Shown in pieces: positions 7,690-16,525 of a DNA stretch of 64,000 nucleotides; within the stretch, counting starts at the first letter, position 1, and every line of letters begins with the position of its first letter. Both the position numbers and the translations under genes were made by a program. The stretch comes from Pseudomonadota bacterium (GTDB taxonomy: Bacteria > Pseudomonadota > Gammaproteobacteria > Pseudomonadales > Pseudomonadaceae). The DNA lies in NCBI GenBank assembly GCA_023388335.1, contig JAEWGL010000091.1:1-64000 (forward strand). The letters run 5' to 3'. The notes beneath the pieces were generated by a model, which saw only the letters and a program-made list of their open reading frames with translations, did no database searches and was not told the DNA's origin.

Positions 7690-8820
7690 CTAGAGCGTGC
7701 GGCCAATGATCTCTTTCATGATTTCCGAGGTGCCGCCATAGATCCTCGCAACGCGTGCATCGACCCAGGCCCGGCTGATCTTGTACTCGCTCATGAACCC
7801 GTAGCCGCCATGCAGCTGCAAGAACTCATCGAGCAGCTTGCCCTGCATTTCCGAGCCCAGCAGCTTGGCCATGGCCGCCACATCCGCGGGCAGCTCGCCG
7901 CGCATGACCTTGGCCAGGCAATCATCGACAAACACCCTCAGCATGGTAAACTGCGCCTTTGCTTCGGCGAGTTTGAAGCGGGTGTTCTGGAAATCCAGCA
8001 CCGGCTTGCCGAATACCTTCCGCTCGCGGGTGTATTCGATGGTCTCTTCCAGCAGTGTCTGGATCGACTGTGCGGCGCGGATCGCGATGATCAGGCGCTC
8101 CCACGCCAATTGGTGAGTCAGGTACTTGAAGCCCTGCCCCTCCTCGCCGAGCCGGTTGCCGGCAGGCACCCGCACATCGTCGAAGAACAATTCGGCGGTG
8201 TCCTGGCCCTTCAGGCCGATCTTTTCCAGCAACCGCCCCTTGGAGAACCCCTGGCGCTCTTCTTCGACGCAAATCAGGGTGAGCTCCTTGGCGCTGAGGT
8301 CGAGCTTGGTTGCGGTCACCATCAGGCCGGCGTTGCCCCCGTTGGTGATGAAGGTCTTCTGCCCGGAAACGATGTAATCATCTCCCTCCCGGCGCGCCAA
8401 GGTCCGCATCGAGCGCAGGTCGCTGCCGATACCCGGCTCGCTCATGGCGATCACGCCAATCAGCTCGCCGCTGACCATCCGAGGCAGCCAGCGCTGTTTC
8501 TGCTCTTCGCTGCCGTAGGCGACAATGTAAGGGGCAACGATCTCTGAGTGGGTAGTAAACCCTACCGCGGTGGCATTGGCCCGCGCCAGCTCCTCGATCA
8601 TCACGGCCGAGTGGCCGAAGTCCCCGCCAGGCCCGCCGTACTCCTCGGGCACGGTAGAACACAAAAGTCCGGTCTCCCCCGCCTTGAGCCAGACCTCCTT
8701 GGGCACTATGCCGTTCTTTTCCCACTCATGCAGGTAGGGCACGATCTCGCGATCGACGAACCGGCGCGCTTGTTCGCGGAACATGTTGTGGTCTTCACGG
8801 AAAACGCCACGCATCTTCAA
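7690..8820 (-). CDS. Acyl-CoA dehydrogenase, long-chain/isovaleryl-type active site
   Basis: 376 residues, FAD-dependent alpha,beta-dehydrogenation of an acyl-CoA. Visible are EEYGGPGGDFGHSAV, AMSEPGIGSDL (substrate/FAD loop), GQKTFITNGG, ERKVFGKPVLDFQNTRF and the C-terminal YGGTSEIMKEIIGR. The late position where MCAD/SCAD carry the catalytic Glu is Gly (YGGT), while LAWERL supplies a Glu at the position used by LCAD and isovaleryl-CoA dehydrogenases. That suggests a branched or bulky substrate. First gene at the left edge of the diterpenoid island, 35 bp after the enoyl-CoA hydratase. Confidence 0.92.
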   Translation of the reverse strand: MKMRGVFREDHNMFREQARRFVDREIVPYLHEWEKNGIVPKEVWLKAGETGLLCSTVPEEYGGPGGDFGHSAVMIEELARANATAVGFTTHSEIVAPYIVAYGSEEQKQRWLPRMVSGELIGVIAMSEPGIGSDLRSMRTLARREGDDYIVSGQKTFITNGGNAGLMVTATKLDLSAKELTLICVEEERQGFSKGRLLEKIGLKGQDTAELFFDDVRVPAGNRLGEEGQGFKYLTHQLAWERLIIAIRAAQSIQTLLEETIEYTRERKVFGKPVLDFQNTRFKLAEAKAQFTMLRVFVDDCLAKVMRGELPADVAAMAKLLGSEMQGKLLDEFLQLHGGYGFMSEYKISRAWVDARVARIYGGTSEIMKEIIGRTL

Positions 8821-8855
8821 TACTCCAAAATTCCGTCGGTTGTGCCTTTATGCGG

Positions 8856-9656
8856 TCACCGGTCGAGGTAGTCGGGATTTCGCTTTTCGACAAACGCCGA
8901 AACGGCTTCTTGATGGTCTTCAGTGTGGTGGGCCAGCGATTGATAAGCCGCCGACAGCTCGAGCAGTGAGTCCAGGCGCATGTGCTGCCCTTCGCGCAGC
9001 AAGCGCTTGCACAGGCGCAGCGAGTGCCCCGGGTTGCTGGCGATGCGCTCGGCCAGCGAACGCGCTTCAGCCATCAGCGTCTCGTGTGTGCACACCTGCT
9101 CCACCAGCCCCCATTCCAGGGCCTTGACCGCATTGATGGTGTCGCCGGTAAAGGACATCAGGCTCGCCTTGGGAACGCCGATGATCCGCGGCAGCAACCA
9201 GGCGCCGCCATCGCCCGGCACGATACCCAGGCGTACGAAGCTCTCGGCGAATACCGCCGAGGTGGATGCCAGGCGGATGTCGCACATGCAGGCAAGGTCC
9301 AGGCCCGCGCCAATCGCGGGCCCGTTGACGGCGGCGATAACCGGAATGTCCAGGTCGTACAGCGCCAGCGGAATGCGCTGGATGCCGTCACGGTAGGTGT
9401 TGCGCAGCTCATAGGGCGAGCCTGCGAAGATGCCGGCACGCTCGTGCATATCCTTGACATTGCCGCCGGCGCAAAAGGCGCTGCCATTGCCGGTCAGCAC
9501 CATGACCCTGGCGGACTTGTCGCGGCGCAATGCGGCGCACAGATCGACAAACTCCTGGATCTGCTCCGGTGTGGTCAGGGCATTGCGGGTGTCCGGGTGG
9601 TTCATGCGCACAGTGACGATACCGCCCTCGCGCTCGATCTGAAGAAAAGGGTTCAT
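8856..9656 (-). CDS. Enoyl-CoA hydratase/isomerase (crotonase family)
   Basis: 266 residues from ATG 9656, which overlaps the stop of the upstream dehydrogenase gene (ATGA). The oxyanion-hole motif GSAFCAGGNVKDM and the second loop NGPAIGAGLDLACMCDIRLAS are present. At the catalytic region FVRLGIVPGDGGAWLLPRIIG the usual second Glu (PExxLGxxPGxGG) is replaced, and the first Glu of GGGxELA is Asp (GAGLDLA). This points to an isomerase, hydrolase or unusual hydratase rather than a standard hydratase. Probably acts on a CoA-activated ring fragment in the same operon as two acyl-CoA dehydrogenases. Confidence 0.88.
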   Translation of the reverse strand: MNPFLQIEREGGIVTVRMNHPDTRNALTTPEQIQEFVDLCAALRRDKSARVMVLTGNGSAFCAGGNVKDMHERAGIFAGSPYELRNTYRDGIQRIPLALYDLDIPVIAAVNGPAIGAGLDLACMCDIRLASTSAVFAESFVRLGIVPGDGGAWLLPRIIGVPKASLMSFTGDTINAVKALEWGLVEQVCTHETLMAEARSLAERIASNPGHSLRLCKRLLREGQHMRLDSLLELSAAYQSLAHHTEDHQEAVSAFVEKRNPDYLDR

Positions 9657-10726
9657 AGTCGATTGCTCGCAAGGCCGGTCAAGGGTTGCTCGCCGTGGTG
9701 GGTCAACAACGGCCAGTACCCGTCGCTGCCACCCTGGCAGATTTGTGCGCCCAGGCGTTGGCTCCAGAGGCTGGCCGAGCCAAACTCGCTGCGCCATGCC
9801 CACAGCCTTCGGCTGAGCAGGTGAAGGGGGTATTCCTCGGTAAAGCCGATGGCGCCGTGTACCGAATGGGCGATGCTGGCGCCGACACTCGCGGCGTCGG
9901 CGGTACTGATTTTCGCTACGGCGATGGTCAATGCCGCGAGCCCGTCGTCGGACTCGCAAAAGGCCGCTTCAGCGGCAATGCTGGCAGCGGCCGTCTGCTC
10001 GGCCAGTACCGCCAGCTGTTGCTGGATCGCCTGGAACGACCCGATGGCCTTGCCGAACTGCTTGCGCTCTCGCGCATAGTTGGCGGTCATGTCCAGCAAC
10101 GCATGCAGCGCCCCGGCGGTCTGCGCCGAGCGCAGCATCGCGCCCCCAAGCTCCAGGACATCGACACCGAGCCCGTCTGGCAGGTGTGCGTGGGCAACTA
10201 CCCGCGCACCGCGGAAGACCAGATCATCGCGCGGTTCTCCCGCCACGTTGAGGCTGGGGGTGAGTTCGCAGGCCGTGCTGCGTTGCAGCAACACCACCTG
10301 CGGTGTACCTGCATCGGTCGTGGCGACGGTCACCACGGCATCTACATTGCGCCCCCAGGGTACGGCGCGGGCGGTGCCGCTGACGTGCCCATCGGTCAGG
10401 GTCAAATCGGCATGGGCGGCGATGCTCAAGGCGCCCTCGCGCCCTTCAAGGCCGGCCTTGCTCAGCAGCCAGTTGGCCAGCAAGGCCTCGCCCAGCGGGG
10501 CCGGCACCGAATAGCGCCCGGCGGCGCGGACCATCACATAGATATCCGCCCAGCTGGCGCCCGCGCCGCCCAGCGCTTCGGCGGTGCCCGCTAGGGTAAA
10601 GCCTGACTCATCGAGCGCGGACCACAGCTCGGCTGGCCACTCGCCGCCCTCGCAGCCAAGCACATAGGCCGGGGTGGCCAGGTCGGCAAACAGGCGTTCG
10701 ATCATCGTCTCAAATAGTTCGCGCAT
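9653..10726 (-). CDS. Acyl-CoA dehydrogenase, divergent partner subunit
   Basis: 357 residues. The fold is recognisable from RYSVPAPLGEALLANWLL, the ARERKQFGKAIGSFQAIQQQLA helix and a C-terminal HGAIGFTEEYPLHLLSRRLWAWRSEFG. The substrate loop is poorly kept and the usual catalytic Glu positions are not clear. It overlaps by one base the stop of the next dehydrogenase gene. Steroid degraders have such pairs (ChsE1-ChsE2 type) that form alpha2beta2 heterotetramers with half the usual FAD sites. By analogy this is probably the smaller partner of the product of 10726-11874, an inference. Confidence 0.85.
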   Translation of the reverse strand: MRELFETMIERLFADLATPAYVLGCEGGEWPAELWSALDESGFTLAGTAEALGGAGASWADIYVMVRAAGRYSVPAPLGEALLANWLLSKAGLEGREGALSIAAHADLTLTDGHVSGTARAVPWGRNVDAVVTVATTDAGTPQVVLLQRSTACELTPSLNVAGEPRDDLVFRGARVVAHAHLPDGLGVDVLELGGAMLRSAQTAGALHALLDMTANYARERKQFGKAIGSFQAIQQQLAVLAEQTAAASIAAEAAFCESDDGLAALTIAVAKISTADAASVGASIAHSVHGAIGFTEEYPLHLLSRRLWAWRSEFGSASLWSQRLGAQICQGGSDGYWPLLTHHGEQPLTGLASNRL

Positions 10727-11874
10727 TATCGCAACTCCAGGCCGCGGGCAATGATGCCGCGCAGAATCTCGCGCGTACCGCCACGCAGTGAAAAGGACGG
10801 CGCCATCTGTGTCAGGTAAGCCAGCACCCGTGCGTATTCGCTGCTACCCTCCTGTCGCGGCTCGGTGTCCAGCAGCAGTTGCGCGACTTCCGGCAATTCC
10901 TGTTCAAACACATTACCCAGGTCTTTCACGCAAGAAGCGGCCCACGCAGGATGTTCGCCCGCGGCCAGTTGCGCGGTGACGGACAGCGACATGTTGCGCA
11001 ATGTGAGCAGCTTGGCCGACAGGCGTCCCACCTCCCGTGCCTGCAAGGCATCCGGCGCCTTGCCGAGTGCGTCGATCAAGGCAGTGAGCAGCGCCATGCA
11101 ACTGAGAAAGCGCTCGGGGCCGCTGCGCTCGAACGCCAGTTCGGCGGTCACCTGATCCCAGCCCTTGCCTTCGCTGCCGATCAACGCGTCGGCCGGCAAG
11201 CGCACGTTGTCGAAGAACACTTCGTTGAAATGTTCGCCGCCGGCCAAGTCGCGGATCGGCCGGATGGTTATGCCGGGCAGGCTCAGGTCGACGATGAATT
11301 GCGACATGCCCTCGTGGCGCGCGGCCTGCTTTTCGCCGGTGCGCACCAGGGCAATCATGTACTGCGAATGGTGGGCGTTGGTGGTCCAGACTTTCTGCCC
11401 GTTGAGCAGCCAGCTGTCCCCCTCACGGACTGCATTGCTCTTGATGGACGCAAGATCAGAGCCGGAATTGGGCTCGCTCATGCCGATGCAGACGTAGCTT
11501 TCACCCCGGCAGATGGCAGGCAAGTAGCGCTGTTTCTGTTGTTCCGTACCGAACCGATTGATCAGCGGCCCGCTTTGCCGGTCGGCGATCCAATGGGCCG
11601 ACACCGGCGCACCGGCAGCCAGTAGTTCCTCGATGATCACATAGCGGGCGAACGGCCCCGCCGCAGCGCCGCCGTAGGCTTTGGGCAACGCCATGCCGAC
11701 CCAGCCGCGGGCGCCCAGCTTCTTGCTGAAATCGGCGTCGAAACCCATCCATGAATGGGCACGCAAGGTCGGCGGGGAATCGGCCAGGTGGACCTGGATG
11801 AACTCCCGGACTTCGGCACGAAGCGCCTCGGCCTCGGGAGGGATGGAGCTGTAGCTGAATTGACTGATGGCCAT
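10726..11874 (-). CDS. Acyl-CoA dehydrogenase, FAD-binding partner subunit
   Basis: 382 residues. Well-kept motifs: IEELLAAGAPVSAHWIADRQSGPL, IGMSEPNSGSDLASIKSNA, GQKVWTTNAHHSQYM and SLRGGTREILRGIIARGL at the end. LAFERSGPERF gives the candidate catalytic Glu at the LCAD-like position, and the late site is Gly (RGGT). Together with the overlapping 9653-10726 gene it probably makes a heteromeric dehydrogenase for a polycyclic or branched acyl-CoA. It heads the operon ACAD-ACAD-hydratase-ACAD. A 110-bp gap separates it from the amidohydrolase gene upstream. Confidence 0.9.
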   Translation of the reverse strand: MAISQFSYSSIPPEAEALRAEVREFIQVHLADSPPTLRAHSWMGFDADFSKKLGARGWVGMALPKAYGGAAAGPFARYVIIEELLAAGAPVSAHWIADRQSGPLINRFGTEQQKQRYLPAICRGESYVCIGMSEPNSGSDLASIKSNAVREGDSWLLNGQKVWTTNAHHSQYMIALVRTGEKQAARHEGMSQFIVDLSLPGITIRPIRDLAGGEHFNEVFFDNVRLPADALIGSEGKGWDQVTAELAFERSGPERFLSCMALLTALIDALGKAPDALQAREVGRLSAKLLTLRNMSLSVTAQLAAGEHPAWAASCVKDLGNVFEQELPEVAQLLLDTEPRQEGSSEYARVLAYLTQMAPSFSLRGGTREILRGIIARGLELR

Positions 11875-11984
11875 AGGCGCTCTCTAACGCTGAACACAGG
11901 CGCAATCGCCCCGCTTGAGGCGACCACAGAACCGTCCCCTTGCTTCAGCCGCCGATGCGCGACGCCTGAAGCAAGGTGGGCGAC

Positions 11985-13292
11985 TTACAACGCGGTTTGC
12001 GCGTCAGCCTGGGCGAACATCGCGTTGATATCGCCGGAGGTGACCGGCTTGTTGTCATGGCGTCCATGGTCGGCGCCGCCCAGGCCCAAGGCAGGCTCGA
12101 TGCTGACGTGTGTGGCCTGGGCCCGCAGCGCGCCCACCGTGCAGTTTTCGCGGCCGTGGATGGAGAATGGGTCGAAGGAAAACTCGCGCATCGCATTCAG
12201 GTGGGTGACCTTGTCGATGACGTCCTTGGAGAGGTGCTGCAGCCCTTCCCAGGCGGTTTCCGGCGAGTTGGGCCATGTGCAGTCGGAGTGTGGGTAATCG
12301 CTCTCCCAGGTGACCATGTCGGCGTTGAGGAAATCCAGGTTCTTGAGGCCGAAATTGTCCTCGATGAAGCAGGTGATGAAGTGCTTGTTGAAGATATCGC
12401 TGGGCATCTTCCCGCCGAAGTTGGAGTTGGTCCAGGCGTTGTGATGGCGGTGGGTGAAGTCGGCACGCTCCAGCAGGTAAGGCACCCAGCCAATGCCCCC
12501 TTCGGACAGGGCCATGCGCAGGTCGGGGAATTTCTTCCACATCGGCGCCCAGATCCAGTCGGCCGCCGAATTGGCGATAGAGATCGGCATGGACGTGATC
12601 CAGGCATCGATAGGCGACATGTCAGACGCGTGGTCCGCTTTTACGCCGGTGCCGATATGGCAGCAGATGACCACCTTGTTGTCGCTGCACGCCTTCCACA
12701 GCGGATCCCAGTAGTCGCTGTGAATCGACGGGTAACCATGGATGGCCGGGTTGTCCGACAGCGAAATGGCATGCACGCCTTGCCGTGCCAGGCGCTCGAC
12801 CTCGGCGGCGGCAGCCTTCATGTCCCACCACGGTACGATCATCAGCGGGATGAAACGGCCCGGTGCGGCGTTGCACCAATCGTGCAGGTGCCAATCGTTG
12901 TAGGCCTGGATGGCAGCCAGCGACACGTCGCGGTCACCGTGGACCTGGAAGCGCTGCCCGGCAAAGCCCGGGAAGGTTGGAAAGCACAAGGAGCCAAGTA
13001 CGCCGTTGGCGTTCATGTCGTCGACGCGGTCCTTGATGTTCCAGGTTCCACGACGCATCTGGTCGTAGCCCAGCGGCTCCATGCCGTATTCCTCTTTCGG
13101 TCGGCCGACCACGGAGTTCAGGCCCATGTAGCCAGTGGCCTGCTCTTCGAATACCCAGACATCGCGCTCGCCTTTCTTGACGACATGCGGCTCGCGCCCT
13201 TTGAAGCGGGCCGGCATGTGGCGGGCAAAGGCATTGGGCGGCTCGATCGCGTGGTCATCGACGCTGACGAGAATCAGATCTTCAACTTTCAT
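11985..13292 (-). CDS. Amidohydrolase-2 family protein (long form)
   Basis: 435 residues from ATG 13292 (AAGGGGAT ribosome site), chosen over an upstream start lacking one. The TIM-barrel metal site is seen as SVDDHAIEPP near the N-terminus (DxH in place of HxH), HIGTG with CCH before it in mid-protein, and ESDYPHSD near residue 340. Related PF04909 enzymes are decarboxylases or C-C/C-N hydrolases, such as ACMSD. It is about 80 residues longer than the two DitL-like paralogues here (18290-19354, 60284-61321). Its promoter region holds the shared island dyad at 13356-13382. Role in ring-fragment hydrolysis or decarboxylation is inferred. Confidence 0.85.
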   Translation of the reverse strand: MKVEDLILVSVDDHAIEPPNAFARHMPARFKGREPHVVKKGERDVWVFEEQATGYMGLNSVVGRPKEEYGMEPLGYDQMRRGTWNIKDRVDDMNANGVLGSLCFPTFPGFAGQRFQVHGDRDVSLAAIQAYNDWHLHDWCNAAPGRFIPLMIVPWWDMKAAAAEVERLARQGVHAISLSDNPAIHGYPSIHSDYWDPLWKACSDNKVVICCHIGTGVKADHASDMSPIDAWITSMPISIANSAADWIWAPMWKKFPDLRMALSEGGIGWVPYLLERADFTHRHHNAWTNSNFGGKMPSDIFNKHFITCFIEDNFGLKNLDFLNADMVTWESDYPHSDCTWPNSPETAWEGLQHLSKDVIDKVTHLNAMREFSFDPFSIHGRENCTVGALRAQATHVSIEPALGLGGADHGRHDNKPVTSGDINAMFAQADAQTAL

Positions 13293-13355
13293 GGCTATCC
13301 CCTTCGCATTCGGGCTTGTTGTTGTGAATGAAGCATAGAGCAGATTCGACAATAA

Positions 13356-13382
13356 TTAAACACTTTTTTTGTTTGTGTTCAA
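13356..13382. promoter_or_regulatory. Island dyad motif, site A
   Basis: TTAAACAC-N11-GTGTTCAA; core TAAACA at 13357-13362 and TGTTCA at 13376-13381, 13 bp apart. Lies 64 bp before the leftward amidohydrolase start and just after the end of the ditQ gene. Confidence 0.65.
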
Positions 13383-13426
13383 TTTATATCGTTCCGCATG
13401 GCCGTCAGGGGCGACTAGGGCCTGCT

Positions 13427-14704
13427 TCAATCCCACAGTACATGCAGGTAATGCGGGCCGCGCAGCTGTGCGCCGACAATCTGCGGACCGGGTTTGTCCG
13501 GGTCCAGGCGGATGTTGGGCATCAGGTCAAGAATCGCGTTGAGCGCGCAGTTGATCTCGGTCTTGGCGACGAACTGGCCGATGCACATGTGCGGGCCGAA
13601 ACCGAAGCCGAAGGACGGTTTGGGCTTGCGGTCGATATCGAACGTGTCGGCATGGTCGAAGGCGTCTTCGTCCCGGTTGGCGGAGGTGACAATGCACTGC
13701 ACCATCGCCCCTTGTGGAATGGACACACCGCGGATCTGCAAGTCTTTGGCGGCCTGGCGCACCTTGAAGGTGGCCACCGGCTCGAAGCGCACTGCTTCAT
13801 CGATGGCCTTGTTCACCAGGCTGCGATCATTGCGCACCCGCTCCAGTACGTCGGGGTGCTGCAGCAGCAGCGACATCAGGGTGCCAAAGGTGCGGGTGGT
13901 GGTTTCACTGGCCGCCGGCAGCAGCGACCGTACGAAGGTGGCTATTTCATGATCATCCAGCGACCGCTCCTGGTATTCGGCTTGGATCAGGCGGCTGATC
14001 AGGTCATCGCCCTTACCGCCCTGCGCGCGTCGCTCGGCCACCACGACCTTGACCACGTCATACAGCGCTTGTGCGGCCTGCATCGCCGCGCCACGCGCCG
14101 CGGCGGCCTTTTCCGGATCCACCTGGGGGCCCGCCAGGATCGCCAGGGCCCAGGCTGCATACTGCTCGATCTGCTCGGGGCGGTCTTCGGGGAAGCCGAT
14201 CAGCGAATAGATCACGCGAATGGGGAAATACAACGCGAAGTCCATCAGGTCGGCCGACTTGGCCGGCACCATCGGCTTGAGGTACTCCTCGCGAATCACC
14301 CGGTCGATCCTGGTTTCCTTCCAGCGGTTGACGGTATCGGGCATGAACACCGGCTGCAGCAGGCTGCGGATGTTCTTGTGCGCCTCGCCATCCATCGCGG
14401 TCAGGATCAAGCCATCGAAAAAGGCACCCAGACCCTCGGCGATAAAGCCGCTGGTGAAGTTGCCGGCATCACGCATCACAGCCATCACGTCGTCATACTT
14501 GAACAAGGTGAAGGTGGGCCGTGTGGCATCCAGCCTGGCGATGGACGGCACCCCGAGGCGTGCCATGAAGTTGTCTTGAAGGACGGGGGAATTGGCGCGC
14601 ATGTCACGGTAGGTCGCGTGCAGATCGATGTCGCTGGTACCCCGGTAATTGCTGGCTACATCGGTGAATGCCTTGGTCAGGTCGCTTTGTGCCGGTGTGG
14701 ACAT
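13427..14704 (-). CDS. ditQ: Cytochrome P450, CYP226A-like (DitQ; dehydroabietate oxidation)
   Basis: 425 residues from ATG 14704; AGGAG lies six bases before this ATG, while the upstream ATG overlaps it too closely. The I-helix shows LLPAASETTTRTFG, the ExxR motif is EAVR, and the haem loop is FGFGPHMCIGQF with the Cys ligand. It is very similar to the second P450 at 42748-44025, the same length, and both fit the CYP226 pair DitQ/DitU. In LB400 DitQ is needed for growth on dehydroabietic acid and is proposed to hydroxylate C-7. Position after ditP supports ditQ. Redox partners are probably the [2Fe-2S] ferredoxin and reductase at 36.6-38.2 kb. Confidence 0.88.
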   Translation of the reverse strand: MSTPAQSDLTKAFTDVASNYRGTSDIDLHATYRDMRANSPVLQDNFMARLGVPSIARLDATRPTFTLFKYDDVMAVMRDAGNFTSGFIAEGLGAFFDGLILTAMDGEAHKNIRSLLQPVFMPDTVNRWKETRIDRVIREEYLKPMVPAKSADLMDFALYFPIRVIYSLIGFPEDRPEQIEQYAAWALAILAGPQVDPEKAAAARGAAMQAAQALYDVVKVVVAERRAQGGKGDDLISRLIQAEYQERSLDDHEIATFVRSLLPAASETTTRTFGTLMSLLLQHPDVLERVRNDRSLVNKAIDEAVRFEPVATFKVRQAAKDLQIRGVSIPQGAMVQCIVTSANRDEDAFDHADTFDIDRKPKPSFGFGFGPHMCIGQFVAKTEINCALNAILDLMPNIRLDPDKPGPQIVGAQLRGPHYLHVLWD

Positions 14705-14794
14705 GATCATCTCCTGTTTTATTGTCATTATTTTTTATCAGGCCGTGGCAGAGCCCCTCTACGCTGGGTAATGGTAGGCCTTATTTAACTACAA

Positions 14795-14821
14795 CTGAAC
14801 AAATATGACTTTTTTGATCAC
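14795..14821. promoter_or_regulatory. Island dyad motif, site I (weak)
   Basis: CTGAACAA-N11-TTGATCAC; core TGAACA at 14796-14801 and TGATCA at 14815-14820 with the same 13-bp core spacing as the other sites. One mismatch to the consensus. Lies 91 bp before the ditQ start. Confidence 0.45.
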
Positions 14822-14844
14822 CAAACCTGAATGCGTGACAATTT

Positions 14845-15348
14845 TCAATAGGCCTGCTGTACCAGCGTCATGCGTCCGCCTGCCAGCATCAGCGCGCAGT
14901 ACATTCCCAGCTCGGCTATCTGGGCGGCAGAAAAATAGGCTTCGAGCCGTCTGAAATGCTGGTCGTCGATGGCCAGATAATCGCTGGCGAACAACTCAGC
15001 ATAGTCCAGCGCCGCCCTTTCCTCAGGGCTGAATTGCGCGCTGTCGCTGGCCATGCAAGCGATGTCCTGTTCTGTGACGGTGTCCGACTTGCGCGCCAAC
15101 TGGCAGGCCTGGCAGGTGGTGATGCTGGCGATCTTCAGGCGCACCAACTCGCGCAAGCGCTCGGGCAGCAGGCTGTCGCTATGCAAGCTTTCCATCAGCT
15201 CTAGCCAAGCCAAAGCGGCCGCGGGACGGTGCGCCCAGACCTGAACCGGGGTGACGGAACTGAGCATGCGGCTGCGTTGCCCACGCTCGACCGCGTCCTG
15301 CAACGCGGCCGGCATGTCACCGAGGGCAACCAGAGGCAGGCGGGCCAC
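14845..15348 (-). CDS. ditP: AhpD-like/carboxymuconolactone decarboxylase family protein
   Basis: About 167 residues if started at GTG 15348, one base after the thiolase stop; an ATG at 15396 lies inside the thiolase gene. The motif LVRLKIASITTCQACQLARKSD carries the CxxC of AhpD-type alkylhydroperoxidase-like proteins. Family members are peroxide reductases, gamma-carboxymuconolactone decarboxylases or related lyases. The reaction here is unknown; thiol redox chemistry is plausible given the intact CxxC. Last gene of the ditL-M-N-O-P operon. The letter P is assigned from gene order. Confidence 0.75.
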   Translation of the reverse strand: MARLPLVALGDMPAALQDAVERGQRSRMLSSVTPVQVWAHRPAAALAWLELMESLHSDSLLPERLRELVRLKIASITTCQACQLARKSDTVTEQDIACMASDSAQFSPEERAALDYAELFASDYLAIDDQHFRRLEAYFSAAQIAELGMYCALMLAGGRMTLVQQAY

Positions 15349-15349
15349 C

Positions 15350-16525
15350 TTAATCGAGCCGTTCGATAAGGGTGGCGGTGCCCATGCCACCGGCACAGCA
15401 GATGGCCTGCAGGCCGAAGCGGCCGCCCCGGCGCTCGAGCTCGTTGAGCAAGGTGGTCATCAGGCGCGCACCGCTGGCCCCTAGCGGATGCCCCAGGGCG
15501 ATGGCCCCCCCGTTGACGTTCAACTTCTCGTGGGGCACGCCAGTTTCCAGCATCCACGCCAGCGGCACCGAGGCAAATGCTTCATTGACCTCGAACAGGT
15601 CAATGTCATTGATGCTCAACCCGGCCTTGGCCAGCACCTTGCGGGTGGCGGCAATCGGGCCGGTCAGCATCAAGGTCGGGTCGGAGCCGACCGTGGTGAA
15701 AGCGCGAATGCGCGCGCGCGCCTTGAGTCCAAGTTTTTTCGCCATGTCGGCATTCATCAGCAGCAGCGCGGCGGCGCCATCGGAGATCTGCGACGAGTTG
15801 CCTGCGGTGATGCGCCCAGCCTCGGGGCGGAAGCTAGTCTTGAGCGTCGCCAGCTTTTCCCGCGAGGTATCCCGGCGAATGGTTTCATCGCGACGCAACA
15901 CGCCAGCGGGCTCGGTCAGTGATTGCTCCTTCAGGTCATCGACCACGACCTGCACGATCTCGTTGTCGAAATATCCCGCGTCGCAAGCGGCCGCAGCGCG
16001 TTGATGGCTGGCAAAGGCGAAGTCATCCAGGGCGTCGCGGCTGAGCGACCATTGGTCGACGATCCGCTCGGCCGCCTCGCCTTGGCTGGTCAATTCATAG
16101 CGTTGCGCCGCCATCCAGCCGAACGCCTCGCCGTGAAGGTCCCGGTTGCTGCCCATCGGAACGCGGCTCATGTTTTCCGCACCACCGGCCACTACCACAT
16201 CCACCGCGCCACTGGCGATGGCGCCCGCGGCCAGGTGCACAGCGACTTCACCCGAGCCGCATTTACGGTCGATGGTCAACCCGGGAATGCTGACCGGCCA
16301 GCCTGCGCCCAACAATGCGGTACGGGCGATATTGGCGGACTGCTCACCGATCTGCGTCACGCAGCCGAAGATCACGTCTTCGACCTTTTCAGGGGCCACA
16401 TCGACGCGCTCCAGCAAGCGGTTGATCACCAGCGAACCCAGATGATCGGCCCGCACCCCTGCAAGGCTGCCACGAAACCTGCCGATGGGCGTGCGCACCG
16501 CATCAACGATAACGACCTCGTTCAT
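15350..16525 (-). CDS. ditO: Acetyl-CoA acetyltransferase/3-ketoacyl-CoA thiolase
   Basis: 391 residues from ATG 16525, overlapping the stop of the upstream dehydrogenase gene (ATGA). All thiolase catalytic motifs are intact: acyl-accepting Cys in DRKCGSGEVAVH, NEAFA, GHPLGASGAR, and the second Cys in CCAGGMG. Performs CoA-dependent cleavage of a 3-ketoacyl-CoA in the cytoplasm. In the same operon as a 3-hydroxyacyl-CoA dehydrogenase, so the pair gives the last two beta-oxidation steps. This is the only complete catalytic thiolase in the island; DitF has the fold but not these motifs. Confidence 0.93.
   Translation of the reverse strand: MNEVVIVDAVRTPIGRFRGSLAGVRADHLGSLVINRLLERVDVAPEKVEDVIFGCVTQIGEQSANIARTALLGAGWPVSIPGLTIDRKCGSGEVAVHLAAGAIASGAVDVVVAGGAENMSRVPMGSNRDLHGEAFGWMAAQRYELTSQGEAAERIVDQWSLSRDALDDFAFASHQRAAAACDAGYFDNEIVQVVVDDLKEQSLTEPAGVLRRDETIRRDTSREKLATLKTSFRPEAGRITAGNSSQISDGAAALLLMNADMAKKLGLKARARIRAFTTVGSDPTLMLTGPIAATRKVLAKAGLSINDIDLFEVNEAFASVPLAWMLETGVPHEKLNVNGGAIALGHPLGASGARLMTTLLNELERRGGRFGLQAICCAGGMGTATLIERLD

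Noticed and set aside
11890..11915. A further island dyad before the acyl-CoA dehydrogenase operon
   Set aside because: TGAACA is present at 11891, but no matching right half-site occurs at the fixed spacing.
11976..13331. A 451-codon plus-strand open frame
   Set aside because: It lies antisense to the amidohydrolase gene, whose product has clear metal-site motifs. The frame has low-complexity Gly/His/Arg-rich sequence and no family match, a common effect of high GC.
13328..14788. A 486-codon plus-strand open frame
   Set aside because: Antisense to ditQ; the P450 motifs are on the minus strand and the antisense product has none.
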